NCBI RefSeq assembly: GCF_002243345.2
Contig: NZ_CP022655.2
Location: 5,202,001 to 5,266,000, forward strand
Source: Paenibacillus sp. RUD330
Lineage (GTDB): Bacteria; Bacillota; Bacilli; Paenibacillales; Paenibacillaceae
DNA length: 64,000 nucleotides
Direction: 5' to 3'
The notes beneath the pieces were generated by a model. The model ran no database searches, had not been told where the DNA came from, and saw only the letters and a program-made list of their open reading frames with translations. Of the stretch, positions 44,301-54,952 are shown in pieces. Position 1 is the stretch's first letter; every line of letters begins with the position of its first letter. The position numbers and the translations under genes are program-made.

Positions 44301-44819
44301 TCATTCCTTCAAATAACGGTCCTGAATAATATGGAGATGATGCTTCTCATGCCCGGCAATGACGCAGGCCAGCAGCAGAACCGAATGCCGCAGGCCGTTG
44401 GCCACGCCTTCGCGCTGCCAATCTTCAGGCCGCAAGCCGCTCAGCAGCGTCAATGTCGCCTGCCGCACAGCGGAATAGTCGGCCGCAGCCTGAGCCCTCG
44501 TCCAGCTGGAGAACGGCGCCTCGGCGACCAGAAGATTCTCGTCGTAGCCCGGCAGCTCCGTGGCATCGCCGCGTGCGAAACGCAGCAGCCGATAGGCTAG
44601 AATCCGTTCGTTGTCGGCCACATGGCCGATGACTTCGCGGAGGCTCCATTTGCCCGGCGCATAGCGGATTTCCAGCTGCTCCTCCGTAAGCGTATCCAGC
44701 AGGCCCAGCATGTGGGCTTGCTGTTCTTCCAGAATGGCAAGCAAGTCTCCATCGGGTACGGCTCCGACATAAGGCTTCTCGTAATCGGGCACTTCATGGT
44801 TCTGCGGTCTCTCCTGCAT
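44301..44819 (-). CDS. DinB-family four-helix metal-binding protein
   Basis: Protein of 172 residues of the DinB/YfiT superfamily. The three expected metal-ligand His residues appear as REVIGHVADNE (first) and AGHEKHHLHIIQDRY (second and third). Members act as thiol transferases, for example with bacillithiol, or are uncharacterised; the substrate cannot be read from the sequence. It is monocistronic and starts at ATG 44819 behind AGGAGGGG. Confidence 0.87.
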   Translation of the reverse strand: MQERPQNHEVPDYEKPYVGAVPDGDLLAILEEQQAHMLGLLDTLTEEQLEIRYAPGKWSLREVIGHVADNERILAYRLLRFARGDATELPGYDENLLVAEAPFSSWTRAQAAADYSAVRQATLTLLSGLRPEDWQREGVANGLRHSVLLLACVIAGHEKHHLHIIQDRYLKE

Positions 44820-44932
44820 GGCTGTCCACCCCTCCTTGTCTTGGAAGAAATGAATTCGACATCCTAACCGCTTTCCCTTCCGAAATCCATCCGCTTCCGC
44901 AGGGAATTCCGCCTTCTAAAACGAAGCAGCCC

Positions 44933-44960
44933 GGCCGCATTCAAGCGGACCGGGCTGCTG
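44933..44960 (-). terminator. Terminator of the queuosine-precursor transporter gene
   Basis: Long stem AGCAGCCCGG/CCGGGCTGCT extended inward by CCGC/GCGG; the minus strand continues TCGTTTTAG. Confidence 0.75.
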
Positions 44961-44979
44961 TGGTTGCCGCCGAGCGGCT

Positions 44980-45672
44980 TTATTCGTCCTTGAATCGGAA
45001 CGTCCGCGCCAGATAGAGCACCGGCGTCGAAGCGATGGAGATGACGAACTTCATCACGTACGTGGTCAGGAAGATCTGAATCCAGATATCCCATGTATAG
45101 CCGCCGACTCCTGCAAATGCGATCGTGCAGAAGACGAGCGAATCCACGAACTGGCTCAAGATCGTGCTTCCGTTGATGCGGATCCAGAACTGGTTGCGTC
45201 CGCCGAAACGCCGTTTCAGCACCGAGAAGACGCGCACGTCCAGGAACTGGCTGATGAAGTAAGCGCTCAGGCTGGCCAGCGCAAGACGCGGCATCAGGCC
45301 GAAGATGGCCGACAGCGAATCATGGGCGAAATCGGTCTCCGCCGGATCAAACTTGAGCACCATCTGCATGAGGATCGTTGTGGCGATGAGAATGAAAAAG
45401 CCGAACCACACCGCCTGGCGGGCCTCCTTGCCGCCGTAGCGCTCGTTGATCAAGTCCGTCGTCATGTAGAGCGACGCGTAGATCGTATTGCCGAGCGTCA
45501 TGACGATGCCGAACATGGAGATCGTCTCCGTTACTTGGATATTCGCGACAACCGTCGCGAAGCCGATCCAGGCATAGAGGCCTTTTTTGCCGAAGAAACG
45601 ATAGCACGCCAGGAACAGCGCAAAGTTGACCAGGACGAAGAGCACGCCCCAGGTGAAATTGAACATGAACAT
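44980..45672 (-). CDS. Queuosine precursor transporter (QPTR, YhhQ family)
   Basis: Integral membrane protein of 230 residues with about six helices, taking up preQ0/preQ1 for tRNA queuosine synthesis. Family motifs are present: ANIQVTETISMFG, TLGNTIYASLYMTTDLINERYGGKEAR and the C-terminal half with LASLSAYFISQFLDVRVFS and STILSQFVDSLVF. A preQ1-I-type riboswitch directly precedes it and overlaps its ribosome site, which fits the assignment. The start is ATG 45672 or ATG 45666; the GGGGG site is closer to ideal spacing for the latter. Confidence 0.92.
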   Translation of the reverse strand: MFMFNFTWGVLFVLVNFALFLACYRFFGKKGLYAWIGFATVVANIQVTETISMFGIVMTLGNTIYASLYMTTDLINERYGGKEARQAVWFGFFILIATTILMQMVLKFDPAETDFAHDSLSAIFGLMPRLALASLSAYFISQFLDVRVFSVLKRRFGGRNQFWIRINGSTILSQFVDSLVFCTIAFAGVGGYTWDIWIQIFLTTYVMKFVISIASTPVLYLARTFRFKDE

Positions 45673-45675
45673 AAT

Positions 45676-45720
45676 ACCCCCTAGTTTTGGTGACGCGGGA
45701 TGGTTACGAACCGCGTGCGG
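45676..45720 (-). ncRNA. preQ1-I riboswitch
   Basis: On the minus strand a stem CGCGG/CCGCG encloses the loop UUCGUAACCAU and is followed by the A-rich tail ACCAAAACUAGGGGG. This is the preQ1-I layout (short stem, C-rich closing, A-rich tail folding back) and resembles the Thermoanaerobacter version in its tail. The Shine-Dalgarno GGGGG lies at the end of the tail, so ligand binding should block translation. The downstream transporter gene is a known target type. Confidence 0.8.
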
Positions 45721-46040
45721 CAAATGGATGCAGCCGGAAGCTTGGAGCTCCCGGCCGCGGCCTCCGCCGAAAAACCTGTATCATCATAGCATAAAGAGGC
45801 TTCCGTGTCTCGGCCTGGAATCCATTGCCGTCTTGAAGGGTCCAACGGTCGTGAACGTCCGCTTTCTGCCTGGCTGCAAGCCGTCTTCCGCAAATAGCGA
45901 AGCGAGGACCCATGGATTCCGGCCGCTTTTCGCCTCTCTCTTCACCCGCTGCAGAAGCAACCGGCTTATCCCGTGAAAAGGAGGCGGGCTTGTCCCATCC
46001 GGCACGGAAGGAGGCGGAGCGGGCAGCGCCGCCGGAGACG
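45721..46040. other. Intergenic region between the riboswitch and the collagen-gene terminator
   Basis: No gene is supported. TATGCTATGAT near 45785-45795 on the minus strand may be part of the transporter promoter. Confidence 0.35.
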
Positions 46041-46077
46041 AAAAAGCCTGCGGCGAAAACTCCGCTCCGCCGCAGGC
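46041..46077 (-). terminator. Terminator of the collagen-like gene
   Basis: Stem GCCTGCGGCG/CGCCGCAGGC with minus-strand TTTTTCG tail. A second hairpin (about 46090-46120) lies between it and the stop codon. Confidence 0.7.
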
Positions 46078-46210
46078 CGCCGTCCCGATGATGAATGGCC
46101 GGGACTCAAACCGGCCATCATCGGTTTTCGTTCATGGAAACTCCTCTTAGGTTTCTTTTCTTTCCATTATTCCAACTTTTCTTCTTCCTCCTTCCGTCCG
46201 CTCATCCGGA

Positions 46211-49585
<3,375 letters not shown>

Positions 49586-49642
49586 CTATGTCGAAACCCA
49601 GCGTCCAATTCTCCAGATCGGATTTTCAACCCATTTATAAGC

Positions 49643-49667
49643 AAAAAAAAAGACCCGCTCGCGGGCC
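49643..49667 (-). terminator. Terminator of the methyltransferase gene
   Basis: Stem GACCCGC/GCGGGCC followed on the minus strand by nine T residues. Confidence 0.85.
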
Positions 49668-49699
49668 ATCTCCTTCTATGCCGCCGGGGACAAGCAGGC

Positions 49700-50278
49700 T
49701 CATGCCATCCGCTTGACGGCCATCAGCGCATCGACCGGCGCATGATTCCTGCCATAGGCTTTCACAAATGCCGGGTTGGACGCATCATGGAACCCTTTCA
49801 TGACCGTAACCTCGTATCCGAGAGCCGCAAGCTCCTCGGGCTCCCATCCGCTGCGGTGCATTTGGTACTGTTCGCCGTTGAGCCCGTAATGGTCGAAGGC
49901 TTCCTGCGGAAAAAAACCCCGCGGCGTGAACAGGATGACCCGCTCGCGCGCGATGATCTCCGCCTGCCTCAGCAGCTCGTGTCCCGCCTGTTTTTCCAGA
50001 TGCTCAAGCACATCCACCAGCGTCACGGCCGTAAAGGAGCCTCGGACAAAGAGCCTTCCAATCTCAAGCGCATCGGCGTGAAGAGGCACGACAGACGGAT
50101 AATGGGCCGCAATATGGTCGACGTACGGCTTGTGGACGTCGAGCGCAACGATTTGCCGGGCATGAAGGGACGTCAGGAGCGGTCCGGGGCCGCTTCCTAC
50201 ATCCAATAGGGTCTGCGCTCCGCCGATAAGCCCGTTAAGCCGGACCAAGAAATCTTTTTCTTCCGTCACATGAATCAT
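49700..50278 (-). CDS. Class I SAM-dependent methyltransferase
   Basis: Methyltransferase of 192 residues. Motif I is LLDVGSGPGPLL; the acidic loop VALDVH follows strand 2, and TAVTLVDVLEHLEKQAG gives motif II with the family's typical helix. The C-terminal part has ILFTPRGFFPQEAFDHYG. Substrate unknown. The start may be ATG 50278 or TTG 50284; the AAGGA site is slightly long for the former and short for the latter. It ends at a strong terminator and stands alone. Confidence 0.87.
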   Translation of the reverse strand: MIHVTEEKDFLVRLNGLIGGAQTLLDVGSGPGPLLTSLHARQIVALDVHKPYVDHIAAHYPSVVPLHADALEIGRLFVRGSFTAVTLVDVLEHLEKQAGHELLRQAEIIARERVILFTPRGFFPQEAFDHYGLNGEQYQMHRSGWEPEELAALGYEVTVMKGFHDASNPAFVKAYGRNHAPVDALMAVKRMA

Positions 50279-50549
50279 GTCCAATCACATCCTTCTTCAA
50301 GGTCAATCCCGCTTGCTGCATTGTATGCGGACTTGCCTTCGGAAGGCCCGGCAGAAGCCTGACGGACACGAAAAGGCTGCTCTTGCCGCCGATGAAGATC
50401 AGGTGAAGCCCCATAGGCGCCGCTTCTATTTTTCCATATAATGGATTCATGTCTTGTAATCGGGAACTGAACCCGATATAGTGATTTTAGCAAAAATTCC
50501 AGGCACTTCCGTTCAAGCGATGATCAGCCTGCCAAAGGAGACGATTGAA

Positions 50550-51026
50550 ATGTCCGCCCAACCTCCCAGGCCGCCTTCCTATACGATTCCCTCTACCAAG
50601 CTGGATGCTCTGGACCGTCGGATCACCGAACTGCTCCGCCTCAACTCGCGGATGTCCTATACGGATATCAGCAAGGAAGTAGGCATCTCCAGGGTCGGCG
50701 TCCAAGCGCGGGTTAATGCCTTGATCGAGAACGGCACCCTGGAGAGGTTCACCGTCTTGGTCAATCCCGAGAAGATCGGCATGAACGTTTCGGCCTTTTT
50801 TCATGTTGAAGTCGAACCTCATCGTCTCAGCGAAGTGGCGCGGCGGCTGTCGGACGAGCCTGCCGTCACCGCGCTTCACCATATGACCGGTCCGAGCAAG
50901 CTGCATATGCACGCCGTATTCGCCACGATGCAGGAGATGGAAGCTTTTCTCCAGGAGCGCTTGTACAATCTGCCCGGCATCGCCGGCGTCGAAAGCCAGC
51001 TCCTGATCAAGAAATACAAATACTAG
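50550..51026 (+). CDS. Lrp/AsnC-family transcription regulator
   Basis: Regulator of 158 residues. The N-terminal HTH covers about 20-65 (LDRRITELLRLNSRMSYTDISKEVGISRVGVQARV, in parts) and the C-terminal RAM-type ligand domain follows (VSAFFHVEVEP, LHHMTGPSKLHMHAVF). ATG 50550 has AAAGGAG nine bases ahead; upstream in-frame ATGs lack a site. It converges on a leucine-dehydrogenase-like gene across a shared terminator, so control of branched-chain or aromatic amino acid catabolism is a reasonable guess. Confidence 0.9.
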   Translation: MSAQPPRPPSYTIPSTKLDALDRRITELLRLNSRMSYTDISKEVGISRVGVQARVNALIENGTLERFTVLVNPEKIGMNVSAFFHVEVEPHRLSEVARRLSDEPAVTALHHMTGPSKLHMHAVFATMQEMEAFLQERLYNLPGIAGVESQLLIKKYKY

Positions 51027-51037
51027 AGCCACGCAAG

Positions 51038-51078
51038 AAGCCGACTTGCCGGATTCCCGGTCCAAGCCGGCTTTTTTG
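51038..51078 (+). terminator. Terminator of the Lrp gene
   Basis: Stem AAGCCGACTTG/CAAGCCGGCTT with one mismatch and a TTTTTT tail. Confidence 0.8.
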
Positions 51079-51081
51079 CGC

Positions 51082-52218
51082 TCATCGTTCCTTCAGCCGT
51101 TCCAGATTTTGCTCCGCCAGCCGCTTTGCCGCCATGGAAGGAGGAATGCCGTATTTTTCCGCCAGATGGAAAACCTCCCTTGCCGTTTCGGCCACGGCCT
51201 TTACGCTTTCCTGAAGCTCCGCTCGTCCCAGCCCCTGCAGCTCTCCAGCGGTGATGATGATTCCGCCGGCATTCAGGATGTAATCCGGGACATAGAGGAT
51301 TCCCCTCTCCTCGATCAATTCCCCGTGACGCTCCATGGACAGCTGATTGTTGGCTGCGCCGGCGACAATCGAACAGCGCAGCCGCGGGATCGTCACATCG
51401 TTCAGTATGCCGCCCAGCGCGCAAGGCGCGAACACATCGCATTTCGTCCTGTAGACGTTCTCCGGCTTCACCCTTCTTGCCCCGTAATACCTCACCGCGT
51501 CCAACTCAGCGGCGTCATTGGGATCGGACACGATCAGCCTGGCTCCATCCTCGTATAAATACCGGCACAGCCGGAAGCCTACTTTGCCCAAGCCCTGAAC
51601 GAGCACCTTGAGATCGTAAAGGGACGGCAGGCCAAGACGGCAGCCGACGGCGGCCTTCATTCCCTGGTACACGCCGTATGCCGTCATCTCGGCCGTAAAA
51701 TCATCCTGCGCCATGATGCTTCCCGATGTATCCGTTACATAGGAAGTCTGAGTTTGAATCGCGTCCATGTCCTGGATGCAGGTGCCCAGGTCAAGTCCGG
51801 TTATATAACGGCCGCCCAAGCCTTCAATGAACCGTCCCAAGGACTCGAACAGCCGCCTCCTCCCGTACTCTTCGCCCGGCAGCTCCGCCGTTCCGGTGCT
51901 CCCTGCTCTCCGCTGCGCCCATGACGCTTCCGGGCCGGACTCCTCCAACCGCGCGGCGGGATCCCGCCAGACGACAGCCTTCCCTCCCCCGTAAGGGAGC
52001 TTGTAGGCGGCGTTTTTATACGTCATTCCCCGTGCGAGACGCAACGCATCCTGCAGGGCATCTTCCTCATCGCCGTATGTCATGTACCGGCATCCGCCCA
52101 GCGAAGGTCCTGCCGCCGTGTTATGAATGGCGACAATGGCTCTCAGACCGCTCTCCGCATCATGGCAAAAGGCGATCTGCTCGAAGCCGCCGCCGATTAT
52201 TTCCCGGAAAATAGTCAT
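51082..52218 (-). CDS. Leucine/phenylalanine-type amino acid dehydrogenase
   Basis: NAD-dependent oxidative deaminase of 378 residues in the Glu/Leu/Phe/Val dehydrogenase family. It aligns in my memory with leucine dehydrogenase: GPSLGGCRYM, MTYKNAA, GGGKAVVW with a catalytic Lys, RYITGLDLGTC, VQGLGKVGFRLCRYL (Rossmann), CDVFAPCALGGILND and YVPDYILNAGG. Two differences stand out: KLPYGGGK where leucine dehydrogenase has LNLGGGK, and an insertion of about 25 residues after WRDPAAR. The amino acid specificity is therefore uncertain. ATG 52218 has GAGGAGG eight bases ahead. Confidence 0.85.
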   Translation of the reverse strand: MTIFREIIGGGFEQIAFCHDAESGLRAIVAIHNTAAGPSLGGCRYMTYGDEEDALQDALRLARGMTYKNAAYKLPYGGGKAVVWRDPAARLEESGPEASWAQRRAGSTGTAELPGEEYGRRRLFESLGRFIEGLGGRYITGLDLGTCIQDMDAIQTQTSYVTDTSGSIMAQDDFTAEMTAYGVYQGMKAAVGCRLGLPSLYDLKVLVQGLGKVGFRLCRYLYEDGARLIVSDPNDAAELDAVRYYGARRVKPENVYRTKCDVFAPCALGGILNDVTIPRLRCSIVAGAANNQLSMERHGELIEERGILYVPDYILNAGGIIITAGELQGLGRAELQESVKAVAETAREVFHLAEKYGIPPSMAAKRLAEQNLERLKER

Positions 52219-52326
52219 GTGCTGTTCCTCCTCGCCCTGAAAGGACTACATTTCTATGCGAGGATCATTTCCGATATGCCCAGTCGAGGCCTGGACCGCA
52301 TGGGCAGCATCCTAAAATCAGCGTAT

Positions 52327-52377
52327 GCACATTTGCACCTCCCGCCCAAACATCACGGGGGCGCTTGCCGTATGATG
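52327..52377 (+). promoter_or_regulatory. yjcZ upstream module 1
   Basis: GCAC at 52327, CCAA at 52346 and CGTATGATG at 52369, then 30 bases to ATG. The same spacing (19, then 19 bases between CCAA and the -10-like block) recurs before other copies. Confidence 0.6.
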
Positions 52378-52407
52378 TGGCATACCACAAGAAAGGGGAT
52401 TTGACAC

Positions 52408-52548
52408 ATGTCTTACGGAGTTGGCGGAGCAGTTGGCGGCGTAGGCGCAGGCTGCGGCTACGGCGGCGGCTGGGGTTACTCGAGCACGGGCGCCATTCTG
52501 GTTCTCTTCATCCTGCTGGTTATCATCAGCCGCGCATTCCTGTACTAG
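52408..52548 (+). CDS. YjcZ-family tiny spore membrane protein, copy 1 (46 residues)
   Basis: A Gly/Tyr-rich N-terminal half (MSYGVGGAVGG then GYGGGWGYSS) is followed by one membrane helix, GAILVLFILLVIISRAFLY, ending in TAG. This is the Tiny_TM_bacill/YjcZ pattern known from Bacillus spore proteins. AAAGGGG precedes ATG 52408. It has its own upstream module and terminator and is the first of five tandem paralogues. Confidence 0.88.
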   Translation: MSYGVGGAVGGVGAGCGYGGGWGYSSTGAILVLFILLVIISRAFLY

Positions 52549-52592
52549 TCTTGGACTGGGCAGGTTTCACGTATAATTGAATTCGGACCAGA

Positions 52593-52626
52593 GGCCTCCT
52601 GAAGGATTTCCTTCAGGAGGTTTTAG
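52593..52626 (+). terminator. Terminator of yjcZ copy 1
   Basis: Perfect stem CCTCCTGAAGGA/TCCTTCAGGAGG followed by TTTTAG. Confidence 0.85.
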
Positions 52627-52666
52627 CTTTCCTTCAGAGGCCGATGACATCTGGAAATGGCCGAGC

Positions 52667-52717
52667 GCACATTTGTCCTCCCCATCCAATCGACATGCGA
52701 GGAAAAATCATGCGCTG
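52667..52717 (+). promoter_or_regulatory. yjcZ upstream module 2
   Basis: GCAC at 52667, CCAA at 52686 and CATGCGCTG at 52709, with the same internal spacing as module 1 and 28 bases to the ATG. Confidence 0.55.
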
Positions 52718-52745
52718 CATCATTCCATTGCAAAGGAGAGTTGAA

Positions 52746-52976
52746 ATGGCCGAAAACGTAGAAGGCGCAGAAACCGTCGAAGCCGCCCGTGGCGGCTTTT
52801 GCTATTCCAGCATAGGCGCCATCCTGGTACTCTTCATTCTGCTCGTCATCATCAGCCGCGCATTCCTGTACGAGTCCGAGGACAAAACGAAATGCCTTCT
52901 GAAGGCAGGCAGCCTTCAGGAGGCTTTTTCTTGCCGTTTTGATTCCGCTGGAAGCCGGATTCGAACGCGAACGTAG
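52746..52976 (+). CDS. YjcZ-family protein copy 2, stop codon lost, 34-residue extension
   Basis: MAENVEGAETVEAARGGF replaces the Gly-rich head; the helix GAILVLFILLVIISRAFLY is unchanged. Where copies 1 and 5 read TAC TAG TC, this copy reads TAC GAG TC: one T-to-G change at 52872 removes the stop. The frame then runs 34 residues (ESEDKTKCLLKAGS...) through its own terminator hairpin to TAG at 52974. AAAGGAG precedes ATG 52746. The product would be 76 residues; whether it is functional is unknown. Confidence 0.75.
   Translation: MAENVEGAETVEAARGGFCYSSIGAILVLFILLVIISRAFLYESEDKTKCLLKAGSLQEAFSCRFDSAGSRIRTRT
52894..52929 (+). terminator. Terminator of yjcZ copy 2 (now inside the extended frame)
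   Basis: Stem GCCTTCTGAAGGC/GCCTTCAGGAGGC with TTTTT tail. Confidence 0.8.
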
Positions 52977-52982
52977 CCAAGC

Positions 52983-53033
52983 GCACATTTGTCCTTCCCG
53001 TCCAATCGGCATGCCTTCGCGGCTCATACATTG
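52983..53033 (+). promoter_or_regulatory. yjcZ upstream module 3
   Basis: GCAC at 52983, CCAA at 53002 and CATACATTG at 53025. CATACATT matches the sigma-E -10 consensus of sporulating Bacillus. Confidence 0.6.
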
Positions 53034-53061
53034 TAGCATTCCACAACAAAGGAGTTTTGAC

Positions 53062-53187
53062 ATGTCTGAATATGTAGAAGGCGCAGAAACAAAAGTTGAA
53101 GCCGTTCGCGGCGGCGTAAACAGCACCGGAATCATTCTGGTTCTCTTCATTCTGCTGGTCATCATCAGCAGCATTTTCTTCGTCTAA
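53062..53187 (+). CDS. YjcZ-family tiny membrane protein, copy 3 (41 residues)
   Basis: MSEYVEGAETKVEAVRGG is an acidic head shared with copy 2 and is followed by the helix GIILVLFILLVIISSIFFV and a stop. The C-terminal RAFLY of the other copies is replaced by SIFFV. AAAGGAG precedes ATG 53062, and a terminator follows 15 bases after the stop. Confidence 0.85.
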   Translation: MSEYVEGAETKVEAVRGGVNSTGIILVLFILLVIISSIFFV

Positions 53188-53202
53188 GCAGCTCCTCGGC
53201 AG

Positions 53203-53231
53203 ACGCCGGATCGCTCGCGATCCGGCGTTTT
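53203..53231 (+). terminator. Terminator of yjcZ copy 3
   Basis: Stem ACGCCGGATCG/CGATCCGGCGT with TTTT. Confidence 0.85.
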
Positions 53232-53302
53232 CCCATGCTCTCAAATGCCGCCGAAGCTTTCATCGGCGCGCACGCCCATTTCTCGTCTGATGCCCTTCCT
53301 GC

Positions 53303-53334
53303 CCAAACATCCCGTTCCGCTCCCGCGTATGATG
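53303..53334 (+). promoter_or_regulatory. yjcZ upstream module 4
   Basis: CCAA at 53303 and CGTATGATG at 53326, identical in spacing and -10-like block to module 1; the GCAC part is not at the expected place. Confidence 0.55.
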
Positions 53335-53364
53335 TGTTATCTCAAGCGAAAGGGGATTTGACAA

Positions 53365-53496
53365 ATGTCATACGGCGTTGGCGGAGTAGGAGCAGGCTGC
53401 GGAGGAGTCGGATACGGTGGTGTGTGGACGAACACTGGAGCCATCCTTGTTCTCTTCATTCTGCTGGTTATCATCAGCCGGGCTTTCCTCTATTAG
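53365..53496 (+). CDS. YjcZ-family tiny membrane protein, copy 4 (43 residues)
   Basis: MSYGVGGVGAGCGGVGYGG head followed by WTNTGAILVLFILLVIIS and RAFLY, then TAG. AAAGGGG precedes ATG 53365. Closest to copies 1 and 5 in its Gly-rich head. No clear terminator follows, so transcripts may continue into copy 5. Confidence 0.87.
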   Translation: MSYGVGGVGAGCGGVGYGGVWTNTGAILVLFILLVIISRAFLY

Positions 53497-53527
53497 CATA
53501 GCATGAGGAAGGTGCAGCTGGGCTCGC

Positions 53528-53578
53528 GCACAATTGTACCTCCCGCCCAAACATCACGATGGCAACAATCATAAAATA
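53528..53578 (+). promoter_or_regulatory. yjcZ upstream module 5
   Basis: GCAC at 53528, CCAA at 53547 and CATAAAATA at 53570, a perfect match to the sigma-K -10 pattern CATANNNTA. Confidence 0.6.
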
Positions 53579-53606
53579 ACTTATTAAACCTAAGGGGGAT
53601 TTGCAC

Positions 53607-53729
53607 ATGTCTTACGGAGTTGGCGGAGCAGTTGGCGGCTACGGCGGCGGATTCGGATATTCCAGCACAGGCGCTATTCTGGTTCTCTTCATCCTGCTGG
53701 TCATCATCAGCCGCGCATTCCTGTACTAG
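53607..53729 (+). CDS. YjcZ-family tiny membrane protein, copy 5 (40 residues)
   Basis: MSYGVGGAVGGYGGGFGYSS head, nearly copy 1 with a shorter glycine tract, followed by TGAILVLFILLVIIS and RAFLY, then TAG. AAGGGGG precedes ATG 53607. Ends with its own terminator. Copies 1 and 5 are almost identical at the DNA level, implying recent duplication or conversion. Confidence 0.88.
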   Translation: MSYGVGGAVGGYGGGFGYSSTGAILVLFILLVIISRAFLY

Positions 53730-53777
53730 TCGCCCTTTAGTCCCCTAGTCGATCCTTGTTCTGCGGAACAAAACCAA

Positions 53778-53805
53778 CCCTTTCCGCCATGCGGGGAGGG
53801 TTTTT
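53778..53805 (+). terminator. Terminator of yjcZ copy 5
   Basis: Stem CCCTTTCCGC/GCGGGGAGGG with G-U pairs, then TTTTT. Confidence 0.75.
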
Positions 53806-54952
53806 AATTGCATGATTTAAACTTTTAAATTATTCTGAAATCAATAATTCGATCTCCGGCTATACAGCATGGCTTGGAATCGCCGATGGCATGAAGGAAT
53901 CATTCCATTCTATCATGCAAGGCGCATTCGGAATGCAGCTATGAATCCGGCAAGGATGATAACAGCTGAAAACCGGGGCATTTCAACAAAAACCGCATGA
54001 AAAAGACGAAACCAGACAGGAATGAACGGCAAAATAACCGCTTTTGGGCTTTATTGGCTGTAATTCACTTCAAAAAGAGGGGCAGGGTTGTTTAAACACG
54101 AACATTCAATCTCAATGAGAGCTCTGCCGATCGGAATCAACCCCCGATTTTTCTCTCTCACAGACTTTATCCCTTACGTCGCCCCTCCCTCCCGAATAAT
54201 GCCTTTCATGTGTCCAGCAGATCCAGCAGATCCAACAATCGATTACGTTTGCTCTGGCACGGCCAGCCGACCGCCTCAGACGACCAGCTCCGCCACAACG
54301 CCGCATCCCGCCTCAAAGGAATGCTGCCCTATGGCAAGCAACCGACTATATCCTCACTTCTAGCGGAACAGTCGTCCGGCCGATGTCAGGCATGAACCGA
54401 AAAGTTTAATAAGCATAAATAAATTCCACGCAAAAACCGATTCAAACAGTTATTATAATTAGATATCCCTTGCAATGAACGTTTAATTTAGATACATAAT
54501 TTCCTTGGAGCGGATTTTGAACTTGGCGAAACAAAAAGACCCGTCGCAGGGAACGGGCCGATCTCGACGAAAACCAATTCGGCCGAGGCGATGGAATAAA
54601 AAGGCGGCAGCGGACAAACCGGATGTAAACCTGCGGCAAGGTGACGATGAGGCTGCTCAGCAAATCTCGGCAAAACGCCCATGAATGCCGCTCAGCCAAA
54701 GGGAAGATCGCAGAAATACGCGCATAGGCGTCATCATTCAACAAAAACCGCACAAACGAACGGATGTCGGAGAAATTGAACGGGGAAACAAGTTCATTTA
54801 GGCTTTTTTGGCAAATATATCGGAGAAAAAGAGGGAGAGACTGCATTTATTCCGAACATTAAACACATACCCACATTGCAACGAACGGATTCAAGAGCCT
54901 TCCAGGCTGCCATTTGCCATCAAACCGCCGAATCGCCTCTCCCTCCCGAAGA
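53806..54952. other. AT-rich gene-poor stretch of about 1.1 kb
   Basis: Visibly richer in A and T than the flanks. Short open frames exist (54088-54363 plus, 54442-54846 minus, 54517-54684 plus) but none has convincing composition together with a start signal. A minus-strand terminator-like hairpin at 54533-54559 suggests that a transcript, possibly from the MFS gene, ends here. It may be decayed foreign DNA. Confidence 0.5.
54533..54559 (-). terminator. Terminator-like hairpin in the AT-rich stretch
   Basis: Stem GACCCGT/ACGGGCC with one G-U pair; minus-strand TTTTTGTTT tail. About 400 bases past the MFS stop codon. Confidence 0.5.

Noticed and set aside
54088-54363. 91-codon plus-strand frame starting at TTG 54088
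   Set aside because: Odd composition (many Pro, Ser, Cys), poor ribosome-site spacing and no recognisable fold.
54517-54684. 55-codon basic frame on the plus strand starting at TTG
   Set aside because: GGAG precedes it, but it overlaps the hairpin at 54533-54559 on the other strand and nothing supports conservation.
54442-54846. 134-codon frame on the minus strand in the AT-rich stretch
   Set aside because: No ribosome site, runs through a terminator-like hairpin, and the composition is not convincing.
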